Positions 49,470-59,150 of a DNA stretch of 64,000 nt are shown in pieces. This stretch comes from Bondarzewia mesenterica (taxonomy: Eukaryota; Basidiomycota; Agaricomycetes; Russulales; Bondarzewiaceae). Within the stretch, counting starts at the first letter, position 1. Each line of letters begins with the position of its first letter. The notes under the pieces are model-generated. The model was not told the origin of the DNA and did no database searches. It saw nothing but the letters and a program-made list of their open reading frames with translations. The translations under genes were made by a program, and so were the position numbers. The DNA lies in NCBI GenBank assembly GCA_004802705.1, contig SGPL01000088.1, positions 17,545 to 81,544 of the forward strand. Direction: 5' to 3'.

Positions 49470-50832
49470 CAATCGTCCGTTAAGTCAATGACTTCTCCGC
49501 AAGCAGTCCCTAAGTTAATGGGAGATGGCGACCTCTCGACTTCGCGGGAAGCGGAAGAGACGGCGTGGGCTCGCTTCAGGCAATCCAGCGCAGCCTACGA
49601 AGGATAAATAAGCACAAGAATTGATGTGGGCATAGGCTCATCGATGACATTACCTCCAGAGCTTTGATGCAGGCTGCAGTGTCATTGCTGACGGAATTCG
49701 TCTCGGTACCCTCATTTGGCTCAGCTTTTATGGCGACCGGCGCGCGTTGCGTTTCAGGACGCGATGCCTCTGCCTATCATCACTCTTGGTGAGATAGTAA
49801 AGGAGCATGGGGGATACTACCTACCTCTTTACCAGACGCGACCCCCGCTGTCTTCTGTCTTTTCTGCCTGTCGGTCCCTGCAGCTGATGCAATGCGTTTC
49901 GCGCCAGTAGCTGGCGGCGGTGATGGAGGTGTTATACCACTTTCAGCAGACACCGGACGCGGAATGATTCCTTTCGCTTGGAGAAGCACTTATCAATGGA
50001 AGAACGATGTCAGTCAAGAACACGTCTTCATAGAACATGAGGGGAGAATATCCCACCTTTCGGCTGATAGCGGAAGCAGAATTTGGCCCAAGGTGCCCAC
50101 ACGCTATCAGTATATTTGGGGAGACGATATTTGAATTTATTGGGATTGGGAACACTTTTCCCAAATCTGAATCGATGCATATAAAAGATGGTTCATGCAG
50201 AAGGTAGAATATACTGTACGTACGAAACACAATTCCAACCCGTCTTCTTCGTAAGCTCTGAGACGGGTCCAATCTGAGCCACAGTGGTGGGTGCATATTC
50301 CAAGATGCTCCCTGGGGATTCTGCGCGCAATACGATAATCTCTATCGTTCCTAGTTTACTAAGATCGACTTCCCCCACGTCAAGAGTATCATCATCATCA
50401 TCTGTATCCGGTAATGAACAGCTGTATACCGACATCACGTTTGGACATTATCGCCTACCTCTAAACGCCAAATCGGAGAACTGAAATGGTTTGATTGTAT
50501 GCTCCGTGTCGGAAAGGCCCAAAATAATCAATGGCGACGATCCTGGATGCAGCAATTGGACCGCTGCGCGGCGTCCATCCATATAGACATGAAAAACAGC
50601 AAATGATTGGCTGGTATTGTGCACGCGCACTTGAAATGACTGTTTGTAATTGATTTGTGGATAACGATGGCGATGGAGGAATGAAAGTAGTATGTCTACG
50701 TACCTTCCCACTTTCACTCGGTATGTAACAACTCATCCTCCTCGTGCCTATGAGTTCCTGCGCATAGATTTCGAGCTCAGACTCATCACAAATTATACTT
50801 GAAAAGCATCCGTTAAGTTCGACAGACGGCAT
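49470..50832 (-). CDS. DUF7918-like protein, copy A
   Basis: Minus-strand gene with several exons. Exon 1 (50832-50704) gives MPSVELNGCFSSIICDESEL and SCYIPSESGK. Exon 2 continues with FQVRVHNTSQSFAVFHVYMD and IKPFQFSDLAF. Exon 3 is DLSKLGTIEIIVLRAESPGS to ELTKKTGWNCVS. Then AKFCFRYQPK joins LLQAKGIIPRPVSAESGI and ATGAKRIASAAGTDRQKRQK. A final exon pair gives KAEPNEGTE..IKALE and GEVIDLTDD (stop 49472-49470). The order (beta-rich N-domain, FxFRYxP..LLQAxGIIP block, EVIDLT tail) fits the DUF7918 family, abundant in Agaricomycetes and of unknown function. The basic Lys/Arg segment and the short acidic C-terminus hint at a nuclear role, an inference only. Exon edges after the first are approximate. 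Confidence 0.72.
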
Positions 50833-51533
50833 AGTGGTCTGTCTTGGGCTGATATTGTAATTTTCAGCTCCTTTCACTCGAAGGCAGGACAATGACTTAC
50901 TGTGGAGTCGTGGACTGATCTTCTCCTACCGAAGTGTGTGTGTGTGCACTCAGAAGATGATATCAAACTCATATGTTTGAGTCAATAGTCTTCTTATCTG
51001 TGAAGATAAAGAAGAACAAGTAAGTTATGTGCTGTACGCCAGCAAACTCGAATGCGAGTCGTCGAGTCCAGAGACAATTTAAATTCTGTGATACCTTTAA
51101 GTACAGCTATTCCCGAAAACCTTGTCCAGCCGCCAGCGTTTGTTTTCTTTTCCCCCCCTCGGGACCGGCCTGAGTACGTACTGAGGTGTCACTGACCAGT
51201 CTGGCATGGCCCAGGGACATGTTCGCGTTCTATCTAGACCAAATCACAAATACACTGTGAGGATTTGAGATTGATCTTGGCATTCAAGTTTCGGTTAGTA
51301 GTTACAGCTCTTTACGAAATGATAGGTTGCATGAAAAAAAAAAATCACACACAGCGGAGTCCAGACTCTACATAGACGGGGTGTGAAATCAAAGGCCTTA
51401 GCGAGCCTCCGCGGAATTGCCGAGTCTGTAGTATTTGCACTCCGTCATACTCCGCCTGTGTTTGTAATTTTCTTAACACGGCGTTTAGTAAAGAGCTGTA
51501 ATATCGTGCAGTTCTGCTTCCGATAGATTCATC
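50833..51533. other. Upstream of DUF7918-like copy A and junction of the duplication
   Basis: Contains the copy A promoter. The end of the duplicated block is near 51102; unique sequence follows. No gene is supported. Confidence 0.4.
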
Positions 51534-51728
51534 ATGGTCTTCCCTTCCACCACATCGGCCAAGATATCAAGGACCAGGGCCTTATTGCAAGAGCACGGCG
51601 TGATCCCGGATGACGTTTGTTAGTTATTTGGATCTCTGGCACTGGCAGAAGTCATAGACAGGAGCAGATTCGAGACAGTGTTGTCATCGCAACATTTTAC
51701 TGGTTCGATCCAGGACGTCCGGGAATAA
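51534..51728 (+). pseudogene. Short gene fragment between the duplicated segments
   Basis: ATG 51534 opens MVFPSTTSAKISRTRALLQE then HGVIPDDV, followed by a donor gttagt and a 39-base candidate intron. A downstream piece (RFETVLSSQHFTGSIQDVRE) ends at a TAA, 51726-51728. The first 28 residues resemble the start of phosphatidylethanolamine-binding (carboxypeptidase Y inhibitor-like) proteins, but the rest does not. It is read as the stub of a gene truncated when the duplication inserted. It could also be a chance frame. Confidence 0.25.
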
Positions 51729-51830
51729 CCCGAACATGTCTCTGGACCGTGCTGGACTGGTTGGCGTGTCTCAGTAAGTACGTACTCAGCCTGGCCCGGA
51801 GTGAAAACAAAAAAGAAGAAAACGACGAGG

Positions 51831-52311
51831 TTCTACTTTGGCCCTCTCTGCCTCTTTGAATGCCGCGGACATGGGCGCGGCCTGCATCGTCGAAGGCGTT
51901 GGATATGACTTCGTGCCCGATATTCTCGCGCCACAGCCAGCACTAGGTCTCATCGACTCATGGGTGAAGACTTCCGACGCCGATGCTTTTGACACCGTCA
52001 AGTTACTCATGCGGAAAGAAGGCTTCCTTGTGGGTGTGACCAGCGGCAGTGCGCTCGCGGGCCCTCTCGCCTGGTTCACGACGGACGAGGGAAAGGCTGT
52101 AGCGGTGACGGAGGGAAAGAACGTGGTGATTTGCTGCCAGACGGGTGAGTTTTGGTGTCGCAATGTGGAAACTGCCGGTGTTGATTTCTCCTTTACTTTC
52201 AAACAAAATTAGGAATTATGTTGGCATGGAGTGGTTCCTCAAGATGGAACTTCAGACAGAGCCGACACCACTCGCGCAGCAGATCGCAAGCGTGCCAAGC
52301 GCCCTCTGAAT
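51831..52311 (+). pseudogene. Cystathionine beta-synthase 3'-end fragment
   Basis: Copy of the last two exons of the 47334-48988 gene. [30 protein letters not shown] and GKNVVI align residue by residue with the parent. It lacks the start and the entire PLP-binding half. Near 52130 one T is missing (GATTTGCTGCC versus GATTTTGTTGCC), which shifts the frame before the splice site. VGGSSGS has become VGVTSGS. A further single-base loss near the end changes VLKRPQ to VPSAL. It cannot encode an enzyme. Confidence 0.88.
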
Positions 52312-52897
52312 AAATAGTGAGGACGCGAACACTTGTGTTTGAGGGCAAGTGAATAGAGTGGGCAGTGTAGCGCGGTGATGCATAAAGGATGTCATGCACA
52401 ATCAAAATGCGTATTGTTCTCTCGTATCGTAGGTGACTCAGACGTTTGACGGGTTGGTTTTTGTTATCTGAAAAATCAATATTCAATTATTCACTCCAGA
52501 TCGTTATATTCATCAACGTTTGAGCATAAGGCATATATTAGGCGGCCATGGTGTGAACAGCTCAACCCACGAGCGCTTGAGCACGGATATAGAAGTTACA
52601 GTTAACTAGAATGCTAGATAGGGCCTTACATAATCAAATCCTGGAGAGGATTACTTGAAGCTTGAATCACGTTGCGGCGATGTAGCAAGAAATAAAGAAC
52701 AATATGTTTCAAGGCATTAGACCGTACGCGTAGCAAGAATATGAGGAATATACTGAGATCATTGGGTTAGTAAGACACTTCTCCGACGGCAGAGTAGAAA
52801 CGAGCACATACCGATATTACAAAACATTGAACTGGTATAAACATGTTAATAATGGTATGCGTTCTCGGTTCAAAAGAGGTAGAGCAACAGCAATCCA
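52312..52897. other. 3' intergenic stretch inside duplication copy B
   Basis: Partner of 48989-49469 with an extra AT-rich insertion around 52580-52760. No gene is seen. Confidence 0.5.
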
Positions 52898-54254
52898 TCA
52901 GTCGTCCGTTAGATCGATGACTTCTCCGCAAGCAGTCCCTAGGTGAATGGGAGATGGCGGCCTCTCGACTTTGCAGGAAGCGGAAGAGGCATGAGCTCGC
53001 TTCAGGCGAACGAGCTCGGCCTGTGAAAGGATAAAATAAACACAAGAGTCGATATGGGCATAGACTCATTGATGACATTACCTCCAGAGCTTTGATGCGC
53101 GCTGCAGTGTCCTCGCTGGCGGGATTGGCCTCTGTACCCTCGTTTGGCTCAGCTTTTACGGCAGCCGGTGCGCGTTGCATTTCAGGATGCGATGAACCTC
53201 CTGCCTGCCATCGCTTTCAGTGACTTAGTAAAGGAGTGCGGAAAAAACTACCTACCTCTTCACCAGACCCAACCCCCGCTGTCTTCTGTCTTTCCTGCCT
53301 GTCGGTCCCTGCAGCTGACGCAACGCGTTTCGCGCCAGTAGCCGGAGGCGGTGATGGAAGTGATATACCACTTTCAGCAGACACCGTACGCGGAATGATT
53401 CCTTTTGCTTGGAGAAGCACTTGTCAATGGAAGAGCGACGCCAGTCAAGAACACGTCTTCATAGAACATGATAGGAAAATATCCCACCTTTTGGTTGATA
53501 GCGAAAGCAGAATTTGGCCCAAGGTGCCTCCATGCTATCAATAAAATTGGGGCTATAACATTCCAAGATTTCGAAATTGGGAACACTTCTTCCAAACCTG
53601 GATCAATGCATTTAAGAGGTGGTTCATGCAGAAAGCAGAACACACTGTACGTACGAAACACAATTCCAACCTGTCTTCTTCGTAAGCTCTGAGACGGGTC
53701 CTATCTGAGCCACATTGGTGGGTACGTGTTCCATGACGCTGCCTAGGGATTCTACGCGCACTACGATAATTTCTATTGTTCCTAATTTACTAAGATCGAC
53801 GTCCCCCCCGTCAAGATTGTCATCATCATCTGTATCCGGTAATGAACAGCTGTATACCGACATCGTGTAAGGACTTTATCACCCACCTCTAAACGCCAAA
53901 TCGGAGAACTGAAATGGTTTGATCGTATGCTCCGTATCGATAAGGCCCACAATAATGAATGGCGACAATCCTGGATGCAGTGCTCTGCCCGCCACAAGGC
54001 GTCCATCCATATAGACATAAAAAGCCGCTAATGATTGGATTGTATTGTGCACGCGCACTTGAAATACCTATTTGTAATTGATTTGTAGATAATGATGGAG
54101 GAATGAAAGTAGTGTGTCTACGTACCTTTCCACTTTCACTTGGTACGTAACAACTCATCGTCCTCATACCTATGAGTTCCTGCGCATAGATTTCGAGCTC
54201 AGACTCATCACAAATTATACTTGAAGAGCATCCGTTAAGTTCGAGAGACGGCAT
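52898..54254 (-). CDS. DUF7918-like protein, copy B
   Basis: Near-identical partner of the 49470-50832 gene. Exon 1 (ATG 54254) reads MPSLELNGCSSSIICDESEL and SCYVPSESGK. Later exons read DLSKLGTIEIIVVRVESLGS, ELTKKTGWNCVS and FCFRYQPK, then LLQAKGIIPRTVSAESGI and ATGAKRVASAAGTDRQERQK. The tail gives KAEPNEGTEANPASEDTAAR and GEVIDLTDD (stop 52900-52898). All exons found in copy A are present and I saw no stop or frame break in them, so both copies may be expressed. Differences are mostly substitutions spread over the gene, which means the duplication is not brand new. Confidence 0.7.
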
Positions 54255-54677
54255 AGTAGTCTGGGTTGATATTGCGATTTTCAGCTGCTTTCACTCAAAG
54301 ACAGGACTATGACTTATGCGGAGTCGTGGACTGACCTTCTCCTATCGAAGTGTGAGTGTATGCACTCAGCAGACGATATCAGACTATGATAGTTTAGTCA
54401 ATAGTCTTGAGCGCGTGTCTGTGAAGGTAAAGGCGAATAAGTAAGTTATGTGCTTTGTCGTCGAGCCGTGGGACAATTCGAACTCCGCGGTATACCTTTA
54501 AATAATGTTATGTAAAAACAGAAGATTTGCACAGTAGCGGCACCAAGGAGCTTTGCAATATCAAACTGAATGGAGTAGAGTGCATCGAATGGCGCTTTGA
54601 GATGGAAATCGTGATACATAATAGTAGAACATAGACTAAGTGGAAAAAAAGACATGATACAAAACACCAGTGAGACA
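54255..54677. other. Upstream of copy B and end of the duplicated block
   Basis: Promoter side of copy B. The duplicated block ends near 54512. No gene is seen. Confidence 0.45.
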
Positions 54678-55887
54678 TCAATCGAGAGTAAGGTCGATGA
54701 TCTCTCCAGCGGCCGGACCTAAGCGAATGGGAGATGCACGCTCAGCTTTAAGAGCCATTCGGACCTCATCCTCGCTGTGAATCTCAATGATTTCATCCTG
54801 ATGTTGGGTTGAATTGTCAGACGAAGTCAGTAACAGGCTACAACAGGGAGTTCGAGCGAGGGATGTTGGAAGCAAACGCCATAGAGTACTCACAGCTTGG
54901 GTATGACCACTGGATCTCGTCTGCTCCCTCCTTCTCGAGGCTCGAGCATCGGACTCTGTATCCTGCATGTGGGGGACATTATTTGTGGACGACGACCCCT
55001 GTTGAAAAGAAATATTTGCCGAGTTCGATTGAGGCATGATACCTTCAGCCTGTAAAATCGCTAATAGGAGCCATCGATGTTCTTGTCAATGAGATGAATG
55101 ATTTGATTCAGACCTACCTCTAGGTCTGTAACAAAAGCGAAAGGTGGCGTATGGGTACTTTATCGGATCTAAGGCAATCGTCTTGGTGGTAGGAGGTCGC
55201 CATGCAGACACCTGAGACTGCCCTAAGCTGCAAAGGGGTTTGGATGCCTTTATGCAACAGAACCTGGCAATACTCACGACATTTGATGCCACCCTCCTTT
55301 TTTTGCTCTTCTCCGATACTGAACCTGATTCTACGGCGCCGCGCTCACGATACTGGGCGATTCGACCTCTCCTCCTCTCTATCCTTGCACGATACAGCTT
55401 GACCTCGATACACCCAATGTTCGGTGGCGATGAAACATTATCTGCTTCATCATCATCTGATTTGAGTCCAAGTGAGCGGAGGACAAAGAGTCAGAGGATG
55501 ACGATGACGAACCTACAAGGGATATTTCCGAGAACTTGAACGGTGCGCGCGTGGTCATCGATGTACGTGCGCCCCAGATCGACAAGCTCTTGCCTGGCTG
55601 CGCAGACTTGCTGGATACACAACGTCCATCAATGAACAAGTCGATCTTCATCGTGTACCTTCGCTCGAAGTCAGTATATTGAATTGCGAATTCCTTGGTT
55701 GTCGAGCGATCGCAATAGCCCATCATCCATAAGTCCGGACACGGATGAAGATGTTCTAGCTCACCATCCCTGATTCGCTCACTATAAAGCAGCTGACGCA
55801 GTCCGCACCTTCTCGCTTCACATCGTGGTGTTCCACTTCTCTCCCGTGACTGGTAACGGCGACCCCATAGCCGTGTAATAGTGGCAT
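54678..55887 (-). CDS. DUF7918-like protein, diverged paralog C
   Basis: Start ATG 55887 gives MPLLHGYGVAVTSHGREVEH and CVSCFIVSESGM, equivalent to exon 1 of copies A and B. Exon 2 follows with KEFAIQYTDFERRYTMKIDL, FIDGRCVSSK and TTRAPFKFSEISL. Next are exons around GCIEVKLYRARIERR, then ATFRFCYRPR joined to AEGIMPQSNSANISF. The last exon gives DEIIEIHSEDEVRMALKAER and GEIIDLTLD (stop at 54678). Architecture and splice positions match copies A and B, but sequence identity is low, so it split off much earlier. Middle exon edges are approximate. Confidence 0.62.
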
Positions 55888-56472
55888 TCTGAAACAACGA
55901 CACAGGGAACAGCGAGTTAGAGTGAACCTCTGGTGCTTTCAACGTGATGATTGTTTATCGGCCTGGTGTTCTAATCAAGTCGAACAACGCCGCCACGCTC
56001 AGCTACGCGACAAATCACGTGATCAAGCTGTGGGAAATCTTGTCCAGCTTGCTTTTGTTTCCTGCGGAAAATAGCTCAGCACTCAGCGCCTTTGCATACC
56101 GAAGTCCCTCGCGTTATTGGTATCTACTGATTTCTGTGTTACTAAAGCACTGGCAGGCACTGGTTCTTGAATGGGTCACTTTGTCCTTTGATTTCTGGTC
56201 ATGGTGACGCTTGTTTGCCACGCAATGTTCCCGTAACTAACATATCCATCTGCGGCACAATGGTGGAGTTTCTCAATTGTCCTGACCGATTGATTGTACA
56301 CAGGTTCTCCACCTTGTTGTCCCAGCTGTAAACAACCGATGGGTATATAAACAACAAGTCTGCTGCTTCTTAATAGCCAGACTCCCGACTCGCCGTCTAT
56401 AGCTCTCCCAATTTAATCTGGTCGTTTGAAACGCCGTTAGGACTCTTTCTAATTTGACAATCCCCTCGTATA
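55888..56472. promoter_or_regulatory. Divergent intergenic region with TATA box at 56344-56350
   Basis: TATATAA lies 123 bases before the ATG of the small basic-protein gene. The region also serves paralog C on the minus strand. No other gene is supported. Confidence 0.45.
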
Positions 56473-56771
56473 ATGGCTGGCCAAATTGATCTTTACGCTG
56501 CTACCTCTCCCATCATGTCTACCTCTCGTGAGCAGAGTCACCGGTATGTAATATGAATGTGTTCCACCCACTCAATATTGACAATCTAATCATTGCCAGC
56601 CACCGAAAGGTTGCGTCTCTCTCCTGCACAAAATATTTCGAGCGACGTCTCGTCAGGGCGTGGAAGCATGTCACCCGTTCTATGCGCAGGCCCGAACGCG
56701 CGTCTATTATGCCGGAGGGCTTTGTCCTCATGAACTCCCGCAGGCGGAGCATGTATATCGACCTCCATTAG
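56473..56771 (+). CDS. Small basic protein of unknown function
   Basis: Two exons (56473-56543, 56600-56771) with a 56-base intron (gtatgt..ttgccag) in correct phase give 80 residues. The N-terminus is neutral (MAGQIDLYAATSPIMSTSRE). The rest is strongly basic (SCTKYFERRLVRAWKHVTRS, MRRPERASIMPEG, ending NSRRRSMYIDLH). No signal peptide, membrane helix or C-terminal CaaX box is seen, so it is not a pheromone precursor. A good TATA box and splice site argue for a real gene. A proper upstream CT-rich stretch precedes the ATG. The family is not recognised; the Arg-rich helix could bind nucleic acid or membranes. Confidence 0.55.
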
Positions 56772-57443
56772 GCCGCCCGATTTCTGTCAGTGGCACACAC
56801 CTCTACTATATGCCTACATGTTTCAACCATCGGACAATCATCTACGTTGCCTTCTACGAGCTACCGTAATCACTGGACTTAATTTGCTTTCTCGAATGTT
56901 TTTGGACCCATGTGTAGCCATCGGACTGATCCTCCGAGTCGGATATCTGGACTGTATTACTGTGACTACGTACGGAGGGATGATACAGGACTTACGAATC
57001 TCTCCCACTCATACATGTATCCACTACTAGTATTCTCTCCCAGTCTCTCCCATTGTTTCGCTATACAGGACGCCTCCCCGAAGATCAGATGCTCTATCAC
57101 TAGTACTCTCACTGAGATCTGGTCCAGTTTTCTTCAAAATTTGATTGTGTCGTAGCCTGTTGTATCAATGCAGGTCACACTACCCACGCAGTGAACAACA
57201 GGCTTTTCAATTGGAGATCGTTTGAGTTCGGCGATAAGATAACTTTAAGAGCCGAGATCGCCTTATCGTGTGTAAGTACTATTTAACACCGAGGTCCGAA
57301 GCCGAGCATGCCTCCAGCCGAAAGGACTGACGCATGCACGATGCCGTGAACACAGGTCTCAGGCATTTTCATTCCGACCCTCTGCTTAACTTCCTATCGC
57401 GCAGAGCGCGCAGTATATCGTACTCCACTGTGTGATCATAGTG
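56772..57443. other. Intergenic between small basic gene and lipase
   Basis: No supported gene. Short open frames overlap without splice logic. Confidence 0.4.
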
Positions 57444-59150
57444 ATGGCTGGCTCACAAGTCCACCTTCTGGTGCTGGTTCATGGAATGTGGGGAAATCCC
57501 ACACATCTAGCCGAAATGCATCGGATCATCCAGGAGGTCAAAGGGATACCTAGCCAGGAGAGCAGCGACGGCGTTCAGTTACAGGTGTTGCTCGCGGAGA
57601 CCAATAAGGACGCACATACTTACGATGGCATTGATTGGGGAGGCGAACGCGTCGCGCAAGAGGTAAGCATTGTGGGCGTCTCCAAACCTGACCTCAATTT
57701 AACTGTGTGAAAGTCAGATATGTGATGAGATACAGCGAATAGAGAACGAAGGGAAGAAGGTGACGCGGTTCTCTATCACGGGCTACAGCTTAGGGGGTCT
57801 GCTTTCTCGCTATGTCATTGGGTAAGTGTGCTCTTCCCGCTGCTGTTCACTATCCTGATTTTATTTTTTTTCTCCGTAGGATCCTTCACCGACGTGAGGT
57901 ATTCAAAACCATAACTCCCGTCAATTTCAATACCATCGCTACTCCTCATATCGGCCTTTTGAGATATCCTTCGTTTTGGTCCAGACTATCTTCTACGCTC
58001 GGCCCCACCTTGCTGTCTCGCACCGGCGAACAATTCTACAGCATCGACAGATTTTCAGAAAAAGGTCGACCTCTCCTCGATGTCATGGCTGATCCAGGTA
58101 TGCTATGCTGTTGTCTCTAGTATTAGTATTCTTGTGAGCCGCGTGTTCACAATTCCTCATCAGAATGGCCGTTCTACCAAGGACTTGCCCTATTCTCACA
58201 CATACGTATATACGCAAACGCGTGAGTGCCTTCCATTGCATCCTTATCATTTAGGATGTTGCCAACACTTGCACAGTGTAAATGATATTACAGTCCCTTA
58301 TATCACTGCTGCCATTGAACAACGTGACCCCTTTCATGACCATAAGACAAGTGGTCTGCAGATGTATGCCTTATGTTTCCGTTGATTTTGACTATTAACT
58401 TACAATTTTGATGTAGTGAGTTTGATAAGAAATATTCCCCAGTCGTGACGTCTTGGACACTTCCCGATACCGCACCTACGCCTCCTCCCAAACCACGCCT
58501 TTTTACACGGAAATGGTTCAGGAATATCCGTCTTCCCCGCCTCTCCCTTCCACCCTTTCTGCAACGTAAATTTCCCCTCAATGTGGTACGAATTCTCCGT
58601 ATCTTTCAAAAGCTTTTCGATTACTCACAACAAAATCTAGTTGATTATCGCCCTCCTCCCCGTTTTGGTTCCCGGCTTCTTCATACTCGCCATCATTCGC
58701 TTGTCGCTGTCCGCACGATCTTCCCGTAGGCGCATCATGTTGCTCGAGAAAGAAACTTCTACGAGGGAACGGCTCATGCACGTCGTCGGCGAACTAGAAA
58801 GACAGATGGAAGATGCCGTTGCGGATTTCGTGGACAGCTCGTCCTTCGACGCGCTACAGTCCCTTACACCTGTATCATCTCCCACTCCCGCGAATGGCGC
58901 AACGGATAGCGATTCAAAGGGGAAGAAAGAACAGAAGGGAAAGAAAAATTCGGAGCCTCGACTCACGGAAGGCCAGTACAGGATGATCGCCTCGCTGAAC
59001 GCTCTCCCGCAGTTGAAGAAAGAGCGTGCGTTTATTGACCCGGTGCGCAACTCACATGCGACAATCATCTCGAGAGACGTGAAGAACTTTGAGTTCCATC
59101 GAGTGGGAGAGGGCGTGTTGCGGCATTGGGCGGACCATTTCATTCTATAA
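57444..59150 (+). CDS. DUF676-type alpha/beta-hydrolase (Rog1-like lipase) with membrane segment
   Basis: About six exons. Start ATG 57444 gives MAGSQVHLLVLVHGMWGNPT, the typical DUF676 opening with the HG oxyanion motif. The nucleophile elbow is SITGYSLGGLLSRYVIG (GYSLG). FNTIATPHIGLLRYPSFWSR follows. The catalytic Asp/His part lies in NAVNDITVPYITAAIEQRDP and FHDH. A C-terminal hydrophobic helix (LIIALLPVLVPGFFILAIIR) followed by a basic stretch suggests membrane anchoring. The tail is Lys/Ser-rich and then conserved-looking (RNSHATIISRDVKNFEFHRV; ends WADHFIL). Yeast relatives (Rog1, Lpl1 group) act on glycerolipids at lipid droplets or membranes; the substrate here is not known. Confidence 0.88.

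Larger units (their letters stand above)
48505..51102. repeat. Tandem segmental duplication, copy A (donor side)
   Basis: About 2.6 kb that recurs with high but imperfect identity at 51828-54512. It starts at the AGGTTCTA just inside a cystathionine beta-synthase exon, and includes the rest of that gene, its 3' flank and a whole DUF7918-like gene. It ends near ATACCTTTAA. Small indels separate the copies. Confidence 0.85.
51828..54512. repeat. Tandem segmental duplication, copy B
   Basis: Second copy of the 48505-51102 block, in the same orientation about 0.7 kb downstream of the first. The left edge falls at AGGTTCTA, exactly where the cystathionine beta-synthase exon begins, and the right edge is near ATACCTTTAA. 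Copy B has an insertion of roughly 150-200 bases around 52580-52760 relative to A. Confidence 0.85.
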
